DNA from: Verticillium longisporum
Lineage: Eukaryota > Ascomycota > Sordariomycetes > Glomerellales > Plectosphaerellaceae
Assembly (NCBI GenBank): GCA_019188255.1
Contig: JAETXT010000007.1
Coordinates: forward strand, 4,836,001 to 4,900,000
Direction: 5' to 3'
DNA: 64,000 bases
Shown: one piece after another, positions 12,057 through 22,797 of the stretch
Layout of the letters: each line of letters begins with the position of its first letter
How positions within the stretch are numbered: position 1 is the stretch's first letter
Program-made: the position numbers and the translations under genes
Notes under the pieces: model-generated
Told to the model about the DNA's origin: nothing
Databases searched by the model: none
Seen by the model: the letters and a program-made list of their open reading frames with translations, nothing else

Positions 12057-12509
12057 TGTTACGACCTGGCAGCTTCCGAAGGGGGAACACTGTCAGAGGG
12101 TTGGGGTTGCTGTTTGCAGAAGCTTAGGTTGTGACTCTGAGACGATGTGGTGTCGTAAGGCGTTGCGCACTCGTTACAATGGATACAAGGTAAGACTTAG
12201 ATTGATCACTGTCGTGAGAAAGAATGTATCTACAAGTCCAGAATGTCCGTCCTTATATACCTGCCATCCTGTCCTTGTTGTGTTAGGTGGTGAGCTCATG
12301 TTGGATGGCTCACTGTTATGTCGTGATCCTGTTATGTTGGATCACGGCTCACGGCGATCCAGGCATAACAGTGATCCTTAGCCCTGGATCACTGTTCCTG
12401 GTGATCCCGTCACGTGACCTAGCCTTGGCGAGCCTTATCTTATCAGTGACCCTGGATCCTCTGACGTGGGGCTTGTCTGCGGCCGGTTGTTCGACCCGTG
12501 CTCGTTACA
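12057..12509 (-). repeat. 3' LTR of element C
   Basis: 453 bp, apparently identical to 18467-18919. On the minus strand it starts TGTAACGAGC and ends GGTCGTAACA. Confidence 0.95.
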
Positions 12510-12609
12510 TGATACTCCTCCTTCAGGCCGATGTCCCAACGGCCATAAGTAGTAGGTCCTGCCCCAGATTCGGTTGGTCCGCAAACTCCTCTTTACTAAC
12601 CGTGATACG

Positions 12610-13237
12610 ATGTCCAGTCGCATTCGAAAACCTCTGTCGAAGAAAACCGTTGAGCGCGTCAACCTTGCGTCTTCAATCGAGTCGAAGGGTTCTGACGCGG
12701 ACATGCCTTGTACCTGGTGCTTCCGGAAAGGTTTGAAATGTCGTATGTCGGAGAAGTCTGCGCGGTGCGGGGAGTGTGTGAAGCGAGGTCGTCAGTGCGA
12801 CGGTGTTTTGGTGTCGTCTTCTCGTGAGTATCGTGTTTTCCGCTGGTCAGGTTATCGTGGCTGATGGTGGCTCAGTTGAGCGTCTTTCAAAAACCGAAAA
12901 GAAATTGGAAGATGACGAGGAGGCTGCGGAAGAAGCGCTGGCCAAATTGCAGGAGGATCTGTCGCACGCCGTGAATCGCTTGCGGCGGATTCGGCAGATC
13001 AAGAAGAAGGTGAAGGAGCGTAGTGACGAGGCGTTTCGTCGGGGTATCCAGGAGCTGGACGAGGAGGACAGCTTGCTTCCTGCTCTCAATGCTCATGAGT
13101 ATTATGTGGAGAGTGATTTGGCGTTTATGGGGGTGACTTCCGACGCGGATTGGCCCTCTTTGGGTTTGGGGGAGTTGCCGGAGGAGTCTGGTGTTGGTGA
13201 AACTGCCTCAGCAGCTGCGGGCAGTTCAAGTTCTTGA
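12610..13237 (+). CDS. antisense retrotransposon-encoded Zn2Cys6-like coiled-coil protein
   Basis: join(12610..12823,12876..13237), 191 aa, on the strand opposite to gag-pol. The ATG at 12610 lies 100 bp inside the LTR. A 52-bp intron with GTGAGT...CAG ends joins the two frames. Residues 34-63 have C-x2-C-x6-C-x8-C-x2-C-x6-C (PCTWC, LKC, RCGEC, QCDG), the exact spacing of a fungal binuclear zinc cluster, after a basic N-terminus. A charged helical stretch with coiled-coil character follows (about residues 73-130: KTEKKLEDDEEAAEEAL, then LRRIRQIKKKVKERSDEAF), then an acidic Ser-rich tail. The 3' end overlaps the C-terminus of pol antisense. Element B preserves the same arrangement in RIP-mutated form, so this is not a chance frame. 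It resembles a DNA-binding regulator; its role in the element is unknown. Confidence 0.7.
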
Positions 13238-16200
13238 TTGGTTCCCATGTGTTTTCTTCGTGGCCGTAGTTCTTCCACTTAATGAGGTACTCGTCCTGGT
13301 TGTTCTTCGTTCTGTGGTCGATGATCCTTTCGACTTCATATTCGTTTGTGTCTTCTACTTCCACGCTGGTTGCGAGTGGTGCGTTCGGTGGTGCTGGTTC
13401 CAAAAGTGCTATGTGAAAAACGGGGTGAATCTTCATGTTCTCTGGCAATGAGAGGTGGTAGTTGGTATCCGAGAGTTTCTTGAGAATTTTAAAAGGTCCT
13501 AGTTTCTTGAAGTCCAGTTTGTCGTTTGGTCGTTTGGTTTTGATGTTTCGGCGGATAAGGTAGACGCTACCTCCCTCCTGTAAGGATGGTCCCTTCATCC
13601 TTGTTTTGTTGGCGTACGTGGTCATTCTGGTACGTACGAGCTCGAGGTCGAGCTTGATCTGGTCCTGGATCTTGCGGATGCTGGCCGCAATGTTGGTTGC
13701 TTTTGGCGTGTCTGGTGCTTCGCGGCGTTCCGCGTAGGCTGTTGGGTTGTACCCATAGTTGGCATAGAAGGGTGACTCCTTTGTGGACTCGCTTGGTGAG
13801 CTGTTGTATGCGAACTGTGCGATGGGTAGTAATGTGACCCAGTCATCTTGTTGGTAGTTGATATAACACCGAAGGTACTGCTCTAGAGTCTGGTTCGTTC
13901 TTTCTGTCTGTCCGTCTGTCTGCGGGTGAAAAGCCGTGGATAGCTTATGTTTGGCTCCAAGTTGAGCGATGAGTGACTTCCAGAAGTTGCTGGTGAAGAG
14001 CTTGTCTCTATCTGACACCAGTTCTTTTGGGAGTCCGTGTTGTCCCACAATGTTCCTGAGGAACACATAGGCGAGGTCTTCTGCCGTTCCTGTGGCTTTA
14101 TACGGGAGAAAGTAGGAGTACTTGGTGAGTCGGTCGACGACTACTAGGATGTTGTCGTAAGAGGTCCCAGTTAAGGGTTCCTTCGATGGTGGCAGGCTGG
14201 TGATGAAGTCCAGTGAGACTGACTCCTAGGCTGCGGTTGGTACTGGTAGTGCTTTGAGTTCTCCATAGGGCCTGTGTCTCTCTGCCTTGCTTTTCTTGTA
14301 GAGGTTGCAGTTGCGGATCACTGCTGTGACGTCCTGTCTGGTTCCTTTGAAGTCGTGATGTTTTCTGAGTCGGGCGAATGTTTTCGCTACTCCTTGGTGT
14401 CCGTGGGCCTTGGCCCCGTGGACTTGTTCGATGAGCTCTGTGGTGCTCTTGGGTGGCTTGGCGGGTTTTATTCGTGTGGTGACCGCCAAGGTACGGTGGT
14501 ACGGGATTAGATTTCCTTCTTTGTCGCTTGCGAGGATTGCGTTATTGTTTGGGGGTGTGGTTTGTTCGTGGTCTGAGCGTCTGCTCAAGATATCTGCCCT
14601 GCCATTCTCAGATCCTTTGCGATAGATGATGGTGAAGTTGAATTCCGAAAGGAATTCTGCCCATCTTATTTGGCGTTTGTTGAGGTCTTTGTTCGTTGTG
14701 AAGTGTGCAAGATTTTTGTGGTCGGTGTAGACCTTGACTTCGTGTCGTGCTCCGGAGAGATACGTTCTCCATTCTTTGAAGGCTTCGATGATTGCCATGA
14801 GTTCTTTGTCGTGTATCTGATAATTGAGCTCTGGTCCGTGTAGCTTCTTCGAGAAGAACGCTACTGGGTGCAGGCGTCCTTGGTCGTCCCTTTGTCCTAA
14901 CTGTCCTCCAATGGCGAAGTCGGAGGCATCTGTCTCGACTTCCATGGGTTTTTCGGGGTCTATCATTCGGAGGACTGGTTCGCTGAGGACGGCATCGATA
15001 ATTTGGCGAAATGCCTTTTCTTGGGGTTCGTTCCATGCGAACTCTATTTCCTTGACCGTGAGGCTCGTCAAAGGATTGGCAGTCTTGCTGTATCCTTTTA
15101 GGAATCGTCGGTAGAAGTTGACGAAACCGAGGAATGCTCTGACGTCCTTGACGTTCTTTGGTGTAGGCCATTCCCTGATGGCTGCCACTTTGGATTTTTC
15201 CATCCTGATTTCTCCTGGGGTGATCGTATACCCTAGGAAATCTACTTCCTGTGTGTGGAACTTGGCTTTTTCTGGTTCTACTAACAGCTCGTGCTGGTGT
15301 AGTCGTGTGAGGACCTGGTGGACGTGTCCCTTGTGTTCTTCCATTGTCTTCGAGAAGATCAGAATGTCATCGAGATACACCACCACGAAGACGTCCAGGA
15401 ATTCTCGCAGTACATCGTTGATCATGTTTTGGAAGGTTGCGGGGCGTTGGTCAATCCGAATGGCATGACCAAGTACTCGTAGTGTCCTCGTCGTGTTCGG
15501 AATGCCGTTTTCCATTCCTCTCCATCCTTGATGCGGATGAGGTTATATGCTCCTTTGAGATCGAGCGCTGTGAACCAATTGGCTCCTGCTAATGCGTCCC
15601 TGAGTTCTGATATCAGAGGCAATGGGTAGCAGTTCTTGATGGTAATGTCGTTCAACTGTCTGTAGTCGACGCATAGTCTTTCCTTGCCATTCTTCTTTGG
15701 CACAAAGAGAATCGGGTATCCTGCTGGGGATGTCGATGGTCGGATGTATCCTTTTCTGAGGTTCTCCTTGAGATACTCGTCGAGAGTATCCATCTGTCGA
15801 GGGTTCAATCCGTAGATCTTGTTGAATCGGGGGCTCTCTCCTTCCTTGATTGGGATTTCGTGGTCGTAGTGTGTGTGCTTAGGTAGCACCGTGTCGACTT
15901 CTTCCCTGAAGATCTTTTCGTACTTCCAGTATTCCTTGGGTACGTTCTGCAGTCTTTCTTGCTGTTCTGTTGTGAGCTCCTCCGGGGTTGTCTCCTCTGA
16001 GTTGTCCCTATTCGTGAGGGCTAGTTGGAGGTCGCTTGAGAGACCGCTCGTGGGTCTTTCCTCAGGGGCTGACGTACTCCACTGGACGCGGCCAGCTGTC
16101 CAGTCAATCTGAGGGTTCCATTGTCTGAGCCATGGGATGCCTAGGATGATTTGTTTTCCTCCCATGTTGGTGATGTCGAAGGTTATGTGACCTTGACGGC

Positions 16201-16513
16201 GAGAGATGAACACCTGGAGGGGCGCAGTCTCCGTGTTCACGATCCCTCCTCCGTATGAGACCGCTTGTCCTTCCACCGTGCTGAGTTGATAGGGTTCCTC
16301 CTTATATTTCCATGTGATCTTATTCTTGTTGATGTATTCGGGGCTCATGTAGTTGCCCTGGGCGCCGCTGTCTAGTAGCGCGCTTGCCCATCGTCCTCCT
16401 ACGTTTATTCTCACGTAGAGGTGATTCGTGCCGTGGGTTCGTTCGGCTGAGCAGATCGCTCTTACTTCCTTCGTCGGTCGTTGTCCCTGTCCGACCGACG
16501 CTTGCCTTTTCCC
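13125..16513 (-). CDS. pol polyprotein of element C (protease, RT, RNase H, integrase, chromodomain), with one TAG and one frameshift
   Basis: Entered from gag by the -1 frameshift at 16507-16513. In order: an aspartic protease with [11 protein letters not shown]; reverse transcriptase with [27 protein letters not shown] and YLDDIL; RNase H with DASDFAIGG and the YTDHKNL region; an H2C2 integrase zinc finger; the integrase core with [12 protein letters not shown] and [11 protein letters not shown]; and a C-terminal chromodomain ([25 protein letters not shown]). The frame changes inside RT at a GGGG run (15441-15444), where element B has one more base. An in-frame TAG at 14226-14228 replaces an expected TGG just after the zinc finger, and the last Cys of that finger is Tyr; both are CpA-to-TpA changes of RIP type. 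The copy as given cannot make full-length Pol unless these are sequence errors or bypassed. Confidence 0.9.
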
Positions 16514-18403
16514 GAAGGCGGCGGCGTGGTAGGTGGCCACGTTGTGTTTAGATTGCTTGGGTCGAGGTTGTCGTCGTCCTTATAATGGACCCTGAAGAGT
16601 GGCTTCTTGACGTGTTTCATACGGTGAAGCCTCCAATCTCTGGCCTTGGCCATATAGTGCTTTATGCACGCGTCATTATCGCAGTCCTCCCATCTGGCAT
16701 GGTCTTGGTAGCATTTGTCGTGATAAGCGGGGTCTGGTCGGAACGTGAGCCGACCTTGACTGTATTCGTCCATGTGTAGGATCCATTTGCGACTTTCCTG
16801 TTCGAACTCTACCGTTACTCGTGGCTCGGTCCAGTGGTTGCGCGGGAGAAACCGGTGCGCGGCTTTCTCTTTGAAATGATATTCGCAGTCGTCGTAGACA
16901 CATTCGGGCCAAAACAACTGATAGTGTTGTTCGTGGGCGTGGTGGAGTGCTGGATGGTCTCCTACCATGAGTCGTACGTTTTCTTTCGTGCTTTCTTGCT
17001 TTCGGGCGCTGGCCTTCCATGGCTTGGTCCCGTAGTAGATGAGTTCGTCCCACGGTACAAGGGGATCGTAATCCTCACTAGGGTTGCTAACGGCGTAGGT
17101 CTGTGTTGGGATGTGGAGTTGAAGTTGTCCCAACGGGGGTTCCTCCTCCTGGCTTGCTTGCGTGTATTCGTCCCATTCCTCGTTGCTCATAAGTCCAACG
17201 TGGAGTGCGGCCTGTGGTTCCGGGTGAGCTTGTTCATAAGCCCTTTCTTCGTCTGTATCGATTTCCTGGGTCTCCGGCGTTACTTGCTGGGCCCATTTCT
17301 GAATTCGTCTTTCCTTCCTGGTGGTGACCATCATGGCCAGGGTTCTTTGTCCCGTAGGTGCCCTGGGGAACCATCCATTCTGTTCCTTACTGTCCTTGTG
17401 GGTCAGGCAATCATCCTGGTAACAGAAGGTCCAGTTAGTTTTGGCATGGTCCTGGTGTTGAGTATGGTTGAGCTGTCGTTCGTTTACGGGTTTCCAGGGC
17501 TTCTTAGGTTGCCGGCATTCTCGAGCCATATGCCCGTTTTTGCCGCAGTTGTAGCATTTCATGTCCTTGAGATCCTTCGGTTTGCCATGTCTGGTATTGT
17601 CGAGCTCCATGGGTCCTGCATGGGTGGTCTGTCCCAAGCCGTGCTGACGCGGGGTTTGTCGTGCTGGTACTTGCGTCCTTGATTGGATCGGTGGTGGGGA
17701 ATGCGAGGGTTCCATGGTCCTATAGCGGGCTTTCGTCCCTTTTCTATTCTGCGTTCGTACTGGCGATCGTCGATTTTGACGGCCATGGCGATGTACTCGG
17801 TGAGGGTTTCGGGTCTATCCTCCCGGATGAGGTCGTCCTTGACGGCGTCTTTGAGTCCCTCGTAGAAACGGGCCATGAGAGCGGACTCTGTCCAATCGAG
17901 TCGACTGGCTAAGAGTCGAAACTCCGTGGCGTACTTAGTGGCTGGCCCGGTCTGTTTGAGCTGAAGGATTTTTCTTTCGTTTTGTCGTTCCTCGTCCACG
18001 TCCCCAAACGCTCCTTTAATGGCTTCTTCGAATGCGTTCATACCTGCGTAGATGTCCTGGGTGGCCTGCTTCATATCTTCTTTCTTGGTGTGGGTGGAAT
18101 AGTCCCTAATGAAGGGTTCGAACCAGTGCAAGGCGTCCCCTTTGAGGTAAGAGGAGGCGTTGGCGACCTTCTCGCCCCAGTACTTAAGTTGGCCCTCATT
18201 GGCTTTGTGGTACTGGCGTACCTGGGTGATGAAAGACTGAAGTGCCCTAGGGTTGCCGTCGAATGACTGAGGGGAAGAGCCTTCATGCTCGTTCCGCCTT
18301 GAAGTTGTTGCATTGAGGCTCGGAGCTGTTCGTTCTCCGAACGGAGCTCCTGGATCATAGCGGCCAAGTTGCTGGCGCTGTTTCCGACGCTGTTGGTGGA
18401 CAT
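16462..18403 (-). CDS. gag of element C (capsid and zinc knuckle), two homopolymer frameshifts
   Basis: Starts at 18403 ([20 protein letters not shown], a leucine-rich helical start). It continues through a capsid domain of the retrotransposon gag type ([18 protein letters not shown], then [17 protein letters not shown]), a basic linker and a CCHC zinc knuckle ([14 protein letters not shown]). A further 350 or so polar residues follow to the TAA at 16462. The frame shifts twice: at GGGG 18271-18274 and at CCC 17633-17635. At both places the RIP-mutated element B is one base longer, which shows the ancestral frame was continuous. The gag stop lies just downstream of the frameshift hairpin. It packages the element RNA in the cytoplasm, by family knowledge. 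Confidence 0.85.
16472..16513 (-). promoter_or_regulatory. -1 programmed ribosomal frameshift signal (gag to pol)
   Basis: Minus strand: slippery heptamer GGGAAAA (16513-16507) read as G GGA AAA in the gag frame, a 6-nt spacer GGCAAG, then CGTCGGTCG (16500-16492), an 11-nt loop, and its perfect complement CGACCGACG (16480-16472). Slipping back one base gives exactly the protease frame. The heptamer is of the X XXY YYZ type and is still readable in element B. Confidence 0.8.
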
Positions 18404-18466
18404 TGTTCCTGTGGTAAGTATTGCTCAGTGTCACAAGGTAAACCTACTGAACAAGAGTGATCAAAA

Positions 18467-18919
18467 TGTTACGACCTGGCAGCTTCCGAAGGGGGAACAC
18501 TGTCAGAGGGTTGGGGTTGCTGTTTGCAGAAGCTTAGGTTGTGACTCTGAGACGATGTGGTGTCGTAAGGCGTTGCGCACTCGTTACAATGGATACAAGG
18601 TAAGACTTAGATTGATCACTGTCGTGAGAAAGAATGTATCTACAAGTCCAGAATGTCCGTCCTTATATACCTGCCATCCTGTCCTTGTTGTGTTAGGTGG
18701 TGAGCTCATGTTGGATGGCTCACTGTTATGTCGTGATCCTGTTATGTTGGATCACGGCTCACGGCGATCCAGGCATAACAGTGATCCTTAGCCCTGGATC
18801 ACTGTTCCTGGTGATCCCGTCACGTGACCTAGCCTTGGCGAGCCTTATCTTATCAGTGACCCTGGATCCTCTGACGTGGGGCTTGTCTGCGGCCGGTTGT
18901 TCGACCCGTGCTCGTTACA
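18467..18919 (-). repeat. 5' LTR of element C
   Basis: 453 bp, apparently identical to 12057-12509, with the target duplication CTATC immediately outside. Confidence 0.95.
18662..18669 (-). promoter_or_regulatory. TATA box in 5' LTR of element C
   Basis: TATATAAG on the minus strand, at the same relative place as in the solo LTR. Probable start region of the gag-pol transcript. Confidence 0.5.
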
Positions 18920-18924
18920 CTATC

Positions 18925-19202
18925 CTTATATACCCGTCTATCCTATCCTTATTATTAAATAATAAGCTTATATTAGATAGCTTACTTATTAATCGTTAAT
19001 AATCTATAATATTAGGATTATAGTATAATATCTAGTAAGCTAGCCCCTAGTTTATTATTATATCCCTATTAAGCTAATAGCTTATTATTATATCTAGGTA
19101 AGCTATTACGTACTCTACTTAATAGGCCCGCTTCTTATCTTATCGTATTTCCTAATCGTAGGGTTATTAATTTATAGCTACCCTACTTCCTTAATTATTA
19201 TA
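18925..19202 (-). repeat. left LTR of element B, second part
   Basis: Continuation of the RIP-mutated LTR after the element C insertion. It ends TTATTATA, corresponding to TCGTTACA in element C. Confidence 0.75.
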
Positions 19203-19299
19203 TAATGCTCCTCCTCTAGGCCGATATCCTAGTAACTATAAGTAATAGGTCTTAATTACTTATAATAGTTCTTTTCTTATTATCTTTATTAATTATAAT

Positions 19300-19951
19300 A
19301 AAATATTAAATTGTATTATAAAACGCTTATCTATTAAAACTAATTAGAGGAAAGCGCTTATTACTTTAATCGATTCCGAGAACGAAATTAAAATACCTTA
19401 TATTAAGTATTTTAAGCGATACCTCGTCTATAAAACCGCTCTAGGTTCCTCCTACTATAGGGAGTATATCCGCTATAATCGCTTTTATAATAGTATAAGC
19501 GTAATTTCTATATATAAATTAATTCTTAGTATAATTTTATATCTAGCCTAATAACTATATAGTAGAAAAGGCTCTTACTAAGTAGAAGAAACGAGAAGCG
19601 GAGATTAAAAATACTAAAATAGAATTAGAAGTACTTTAAACGAAATTAATAATAGCCTTAAGTCGCTTATCCTACTTTTATAAAATACGGAAAATAGCGA
19701 AGATTTATAGTAAAGAATTATTTACTTAAGGGATTCGTTAATTAAATAAAGAGGATAGTATCCTCCTTCTATATAGGGATAACCTAAATCTCGAGGCTTA
19801 AGAGGCTAACGTAATATAGGACTTTTAGGAATAAAGTATTAATAATATCATAGACTAATCCTCGTTAAGCTTCGGAGAAGAGTTTTCGGATCTTAGTCCT
19901 ATATTAGATAATAGTACTCTTAAAGTAATTATAAATAATTTAAGTTCTTAA
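19300..19951 (+). pseudogene. RIP-destroyed copy of the antisense Zn2Cys6-like gene in element B
   Basis: Plus-strand reading around 19394-19490 gives Tyr codons (TAT) at the six positions that are Cys in element C, with the same C-x2-C-x6-C-x8-C-x2-C-x6-C spacing. TGT/TGC to TAT is what RIP produces. Downstream, stretches such as GIR-x-LNKEDSILL match GIQELDEEDSLLP of element C. Gln codons have become TAA/TAG. The nucleotide divergence from element C goes beyond RIP, so B belongs to a distinct subfamily that already carried this gene. Confidence 0.6.
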
Positions 19952-20579
19952 TTAATTCTTATATATTTTCTTTATATTTATAGTTTTTCTATTTAATAAA
20001 ATACTCGTTTTATTTATTCGTTTTTCTATAATCGATAATCCCCTTAATTTTATATTCGTTTATATCTTTTATTTCTATATTAATTATAAATAGTATATTT
20101 AATAATATTAATTCTAAAAGTATTGTATAAAAAATAGGGTAAATCTTTATATTCTCTAATAATAAGAGGTAATAATTAATATTCGAGAGTTTCTTAAGAA
20201 TTTTAAAAGGTCCTAGTTTCTTAAAATCTAATTTATCGTTTAATTATTTAATTTTAATATTTTAATAAATAAAATAGATATTACCTCCCTCTTATAAGGA
20301 TAGTCCCTTTATCCTTATTCTATTAATATATATAGTTATTCTAGTATATATAAGTTCGAGGTTAAGCTTAATTTAGTCCTAAATCTTATAGATATTAGCT
20401 ATAATATTAATTACTTTTAATATATCTAGTACTTTATAGCGTTCTATATAAGCTATTAAGTTATACTTATAATTAATATAGAAGGGTAATTCTTTTATAG
20501 ATTTACTTAGTAAGCTATTATATATAAACTATATAATAAATAATAATATAATCTAATTATCCTATTAATAATTAATATA

Positions 20580-22439
20580 ACGTAATCCACAAGCGAGTGG
20601 TTCACCCATGCGAGTGGTTCACTTCACCCCGACCCGACAAACATTCCGAGGAAAACCTCAACCCAAACGCCGTAAATCAATTAAAATCACTCCTCCTCGT
20701 CTTTTGCAGACGATGAGATAGCTACCTGACAAGTTCTCGCGTTGTGGCCGGTCTTCCCGCATACGCTACAGCATCGTTTCTTCGGCTGGGACCACGACGC
20801 GGGACCCGGGTTCTGCAGCGTTTCCTCTTTTATCTGGATATCTACTTCCTTCTGAGCAATCTTGTCCTGTCCCTCGCCTACAGCCATGCTTCCTCCTTCC
20901 CGGAGACGTAGCTTTTTGGCCCTCCGGCGTCGGCTTAGTGTAGCATTTTCCTCTCGAAGGATCATAACCTCTGACTTCAAAAGAGCGATCTGGTGCATAA
21001 CACCCCGCGTCCCCTTCGCAAGATAGTCAACAGCATCTAAAATTGACGTTGGGGAGCTTCCCTGGTGGCGTGAGATTCGCCCTTTGATGAAGTCAGTCTG
21101 GGAACCTGCCTCGAGCAGGTTAGTGGGCGTCTTAGAGACCCAAGAATCACGCTCCCCGTGGGACGTCCCCGGAGGCGTCGTCGTCCTCAACCTCACATCC
21201 AGCTTTGACAGGACTGTTTCCGGGTTATGGGGGACAAGCCCCGCTCCTCGAAAGCCTCCCTGGATGTTTTTTCTGTCATTGCTTGCTGAAATGCAGCCGA
21301 AAACGCCGGGAAGAAGTCCTCTTTGCTGATGTGCGTTGTACCCGCCCTCATCCTATCCTCGATTTGCCGACCGTATGCTTTCTTTAGTGGGCCAAAACAC
21401 CCAACATCGAGAGGCTGGAGTAGATGTGACGAATGAGGAGGCATACAGAGTGTGATGATGTTGTTCTCCTTGCAGTAGAGTTCGAAGTCGACCGAGTGGT
21501 GACTTTCGTGGCCATCCAGGATCAGTAGGCGATAACCGCCCGAAGTACGGGACTTTGTATGCCTGTCAAAATGCCGAATCCATTCCAGACCAATATCATT
21601 CGTCGTCCAGCCGTTTGGAGATGTTGCGATTCTCCAGTCGCGAGAAATCGCGTCGTCCTGGTACCAGCTCGAGAGGTGGTACTTGCCCGAAACCACGATG
21701 AACGGCGGGACGGAGAAACCCAACGCGCCAACGCCCTGGATCACCGTAACCCATTCCCGGTTGCCTGGCTGCCTCATCTTCACATTGGACCGTCTTTCCG
21801 AACTGGTCACGACCATTCCGTTGGCGATAACGCCCATCTGGAAGCCGGTCTCGTCAAAGTTGTACATGTCAGCCTCTTGGATGCCGTACTTGGCGATCAT
21901 GTTATGCACGAGGCGGAACCACGCGTTTATCGCGTCCGGATCTTCGCATTGGGCCCTCTTGTAGTCGTACTTGCGAAAGAAACGCGTCCGGAGCTCTGGT
22001 TGCCGTTTGACGAAGTTTGCGGCCCAGTTCTTCCCGACGCGTGGCGCGTCACGGTCGGCAAGCAGGCGATTCGCCATATCTCCGACCTCACCCAACCGGG
22101 GAGGGTAAGATCGCGCATCTAGGTCAAGGATATATTCGACAATAGTTTTCTCTTCTAGTACTGTTAATTTGGCAGAATTGGGCGGGCTTTCGCGTCGGGA
22201 GGGTTTGCCCTTCTGGCGTCGGAGGAGCGTCGTTAAGGGGACGGTGTAGATCCTCGCAGCACTCCGGGCGCTTAGGTTCGGGTCATTGTCCATAGCTTGG
22301 ATAGCAAGGAATAATTGACCTTCTTTTGAAAGAGTCTCCATCGCGGGCGGAGGTGGAATCTGTAGAATTCAGGTGTAGGTCGTGGGCCCGGGCGAAGTGA
22401 ACCACTCGCTTGGGTGAACCACTCGCTTGTGGATTACGT
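20580..22439 (-). mobile_element. pogo/Fot1-like DNA transposon, family 1, copy 1
   Basis: 1,860 bp, with termini ACGTAATCCAC... and its inverse ending GGATTACGT, flanked by the TA target duplication. The inverted repeats are about 46 bp with one mismatch, and each contains the motif GCGAGTGGTTCAC twice. It is inserted in the integrase region of element B. It is not RIP-mutated. Confidence 0.95.
20687..22341 (-). CDS. pogo/Fot1-like transposase, copy 1 (one homopolymer frameshift)
   Basis: Starts at 22341 (METLSKEGQLFLAIQAM). N-terminal helix-turn-helix (SARSAARIYTVPLTTLLRRQ) and CENP-B-like DNA-binding region (PPRLGEVGDMANRLL), then the DDE_1 catalytic domain with NFDETGFQMG, LLILDGHESHHS and SSHLLQPLDVGCFGPLKKAY supplying the three acidic residues. 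The first frame runs to 21193. From a T6 run (21267-21272) onward the correct protein lies in the overlapping frame (PHNPETVLSKLDVRLRTTTP) to 20687, ending in a CCHC knuckle (CSVCGKTGHNARTC). One extra base in the run gives about 550 aa, the usual size for this group. The transposase cuts and pastes the element at TA sites. Confidence 0.9.
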
Positions 22440-22797
22440 TAATATTAAAGGTATTATTCTAGAATCTAGTTTATTCTTTCTATCTATCTATCTATTTATA
22501 GGTAAAAAGCTATAGATAGTTTATATTTAATTCTAAATTAAACGATAAATAACTTCTAGAAGTTATTAATAAAGAACTTATCTCTATTTAATATTAATTC
22601 TTTTAGGAGTCTATATTATCCTATAATATTTCTAAGGAAAATATAAATAAAGTTTTCTATTATTCTTATAGCTTTATATAAGAGAAAATATAAATATTTA
22701 ATAAATCGGTCTATAATTATTAAGATATTATTATAAAAGGTCCTAATTAAAGGTTCCTTCGATAATAGTAAGCTAATAATAAAGTCTAATAAAACTA

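Larger units (their letters stand above)
12057..18919 (-). mobile_element. element C: young Ty3/gypsy (chromodomain) retrotransposon with gag, pol and an antisense gene
   Basis: 6,863 bp with two 453-bp LTRs (12057-12509 and 18467-18919) that appear identical, flanked by the 5-bp target duplication CTATC (12052-12056 and 18920-18924). It reads on the minus strand: gag, a -1 frameshift site, then protease, reverse transcriptase, RNase H, integrase and chromodomain. The order RT-RNase H-IN defines Ty3/gypsy. A polypurine stretch (GAAGGAGGAG, minus strand, 12515-12524) precedes the 3' LTR; I do not recognise the primer-binding site after the 5' LTR. A separate spliced gene runs antisense at 12610-13237. 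The element is not RIP-saturated, so it is much younger than its host element B, but pol has one TAG and several frames need one extra base in G/C runs. Confidence 0.95.

Noticed and set aside
12145..12381. Small ORF inside the LTR, repeated at 18555 and opposite in the solo LTR
   Set aside because: Lies wholly inside LTR sequence; no coding evidence.
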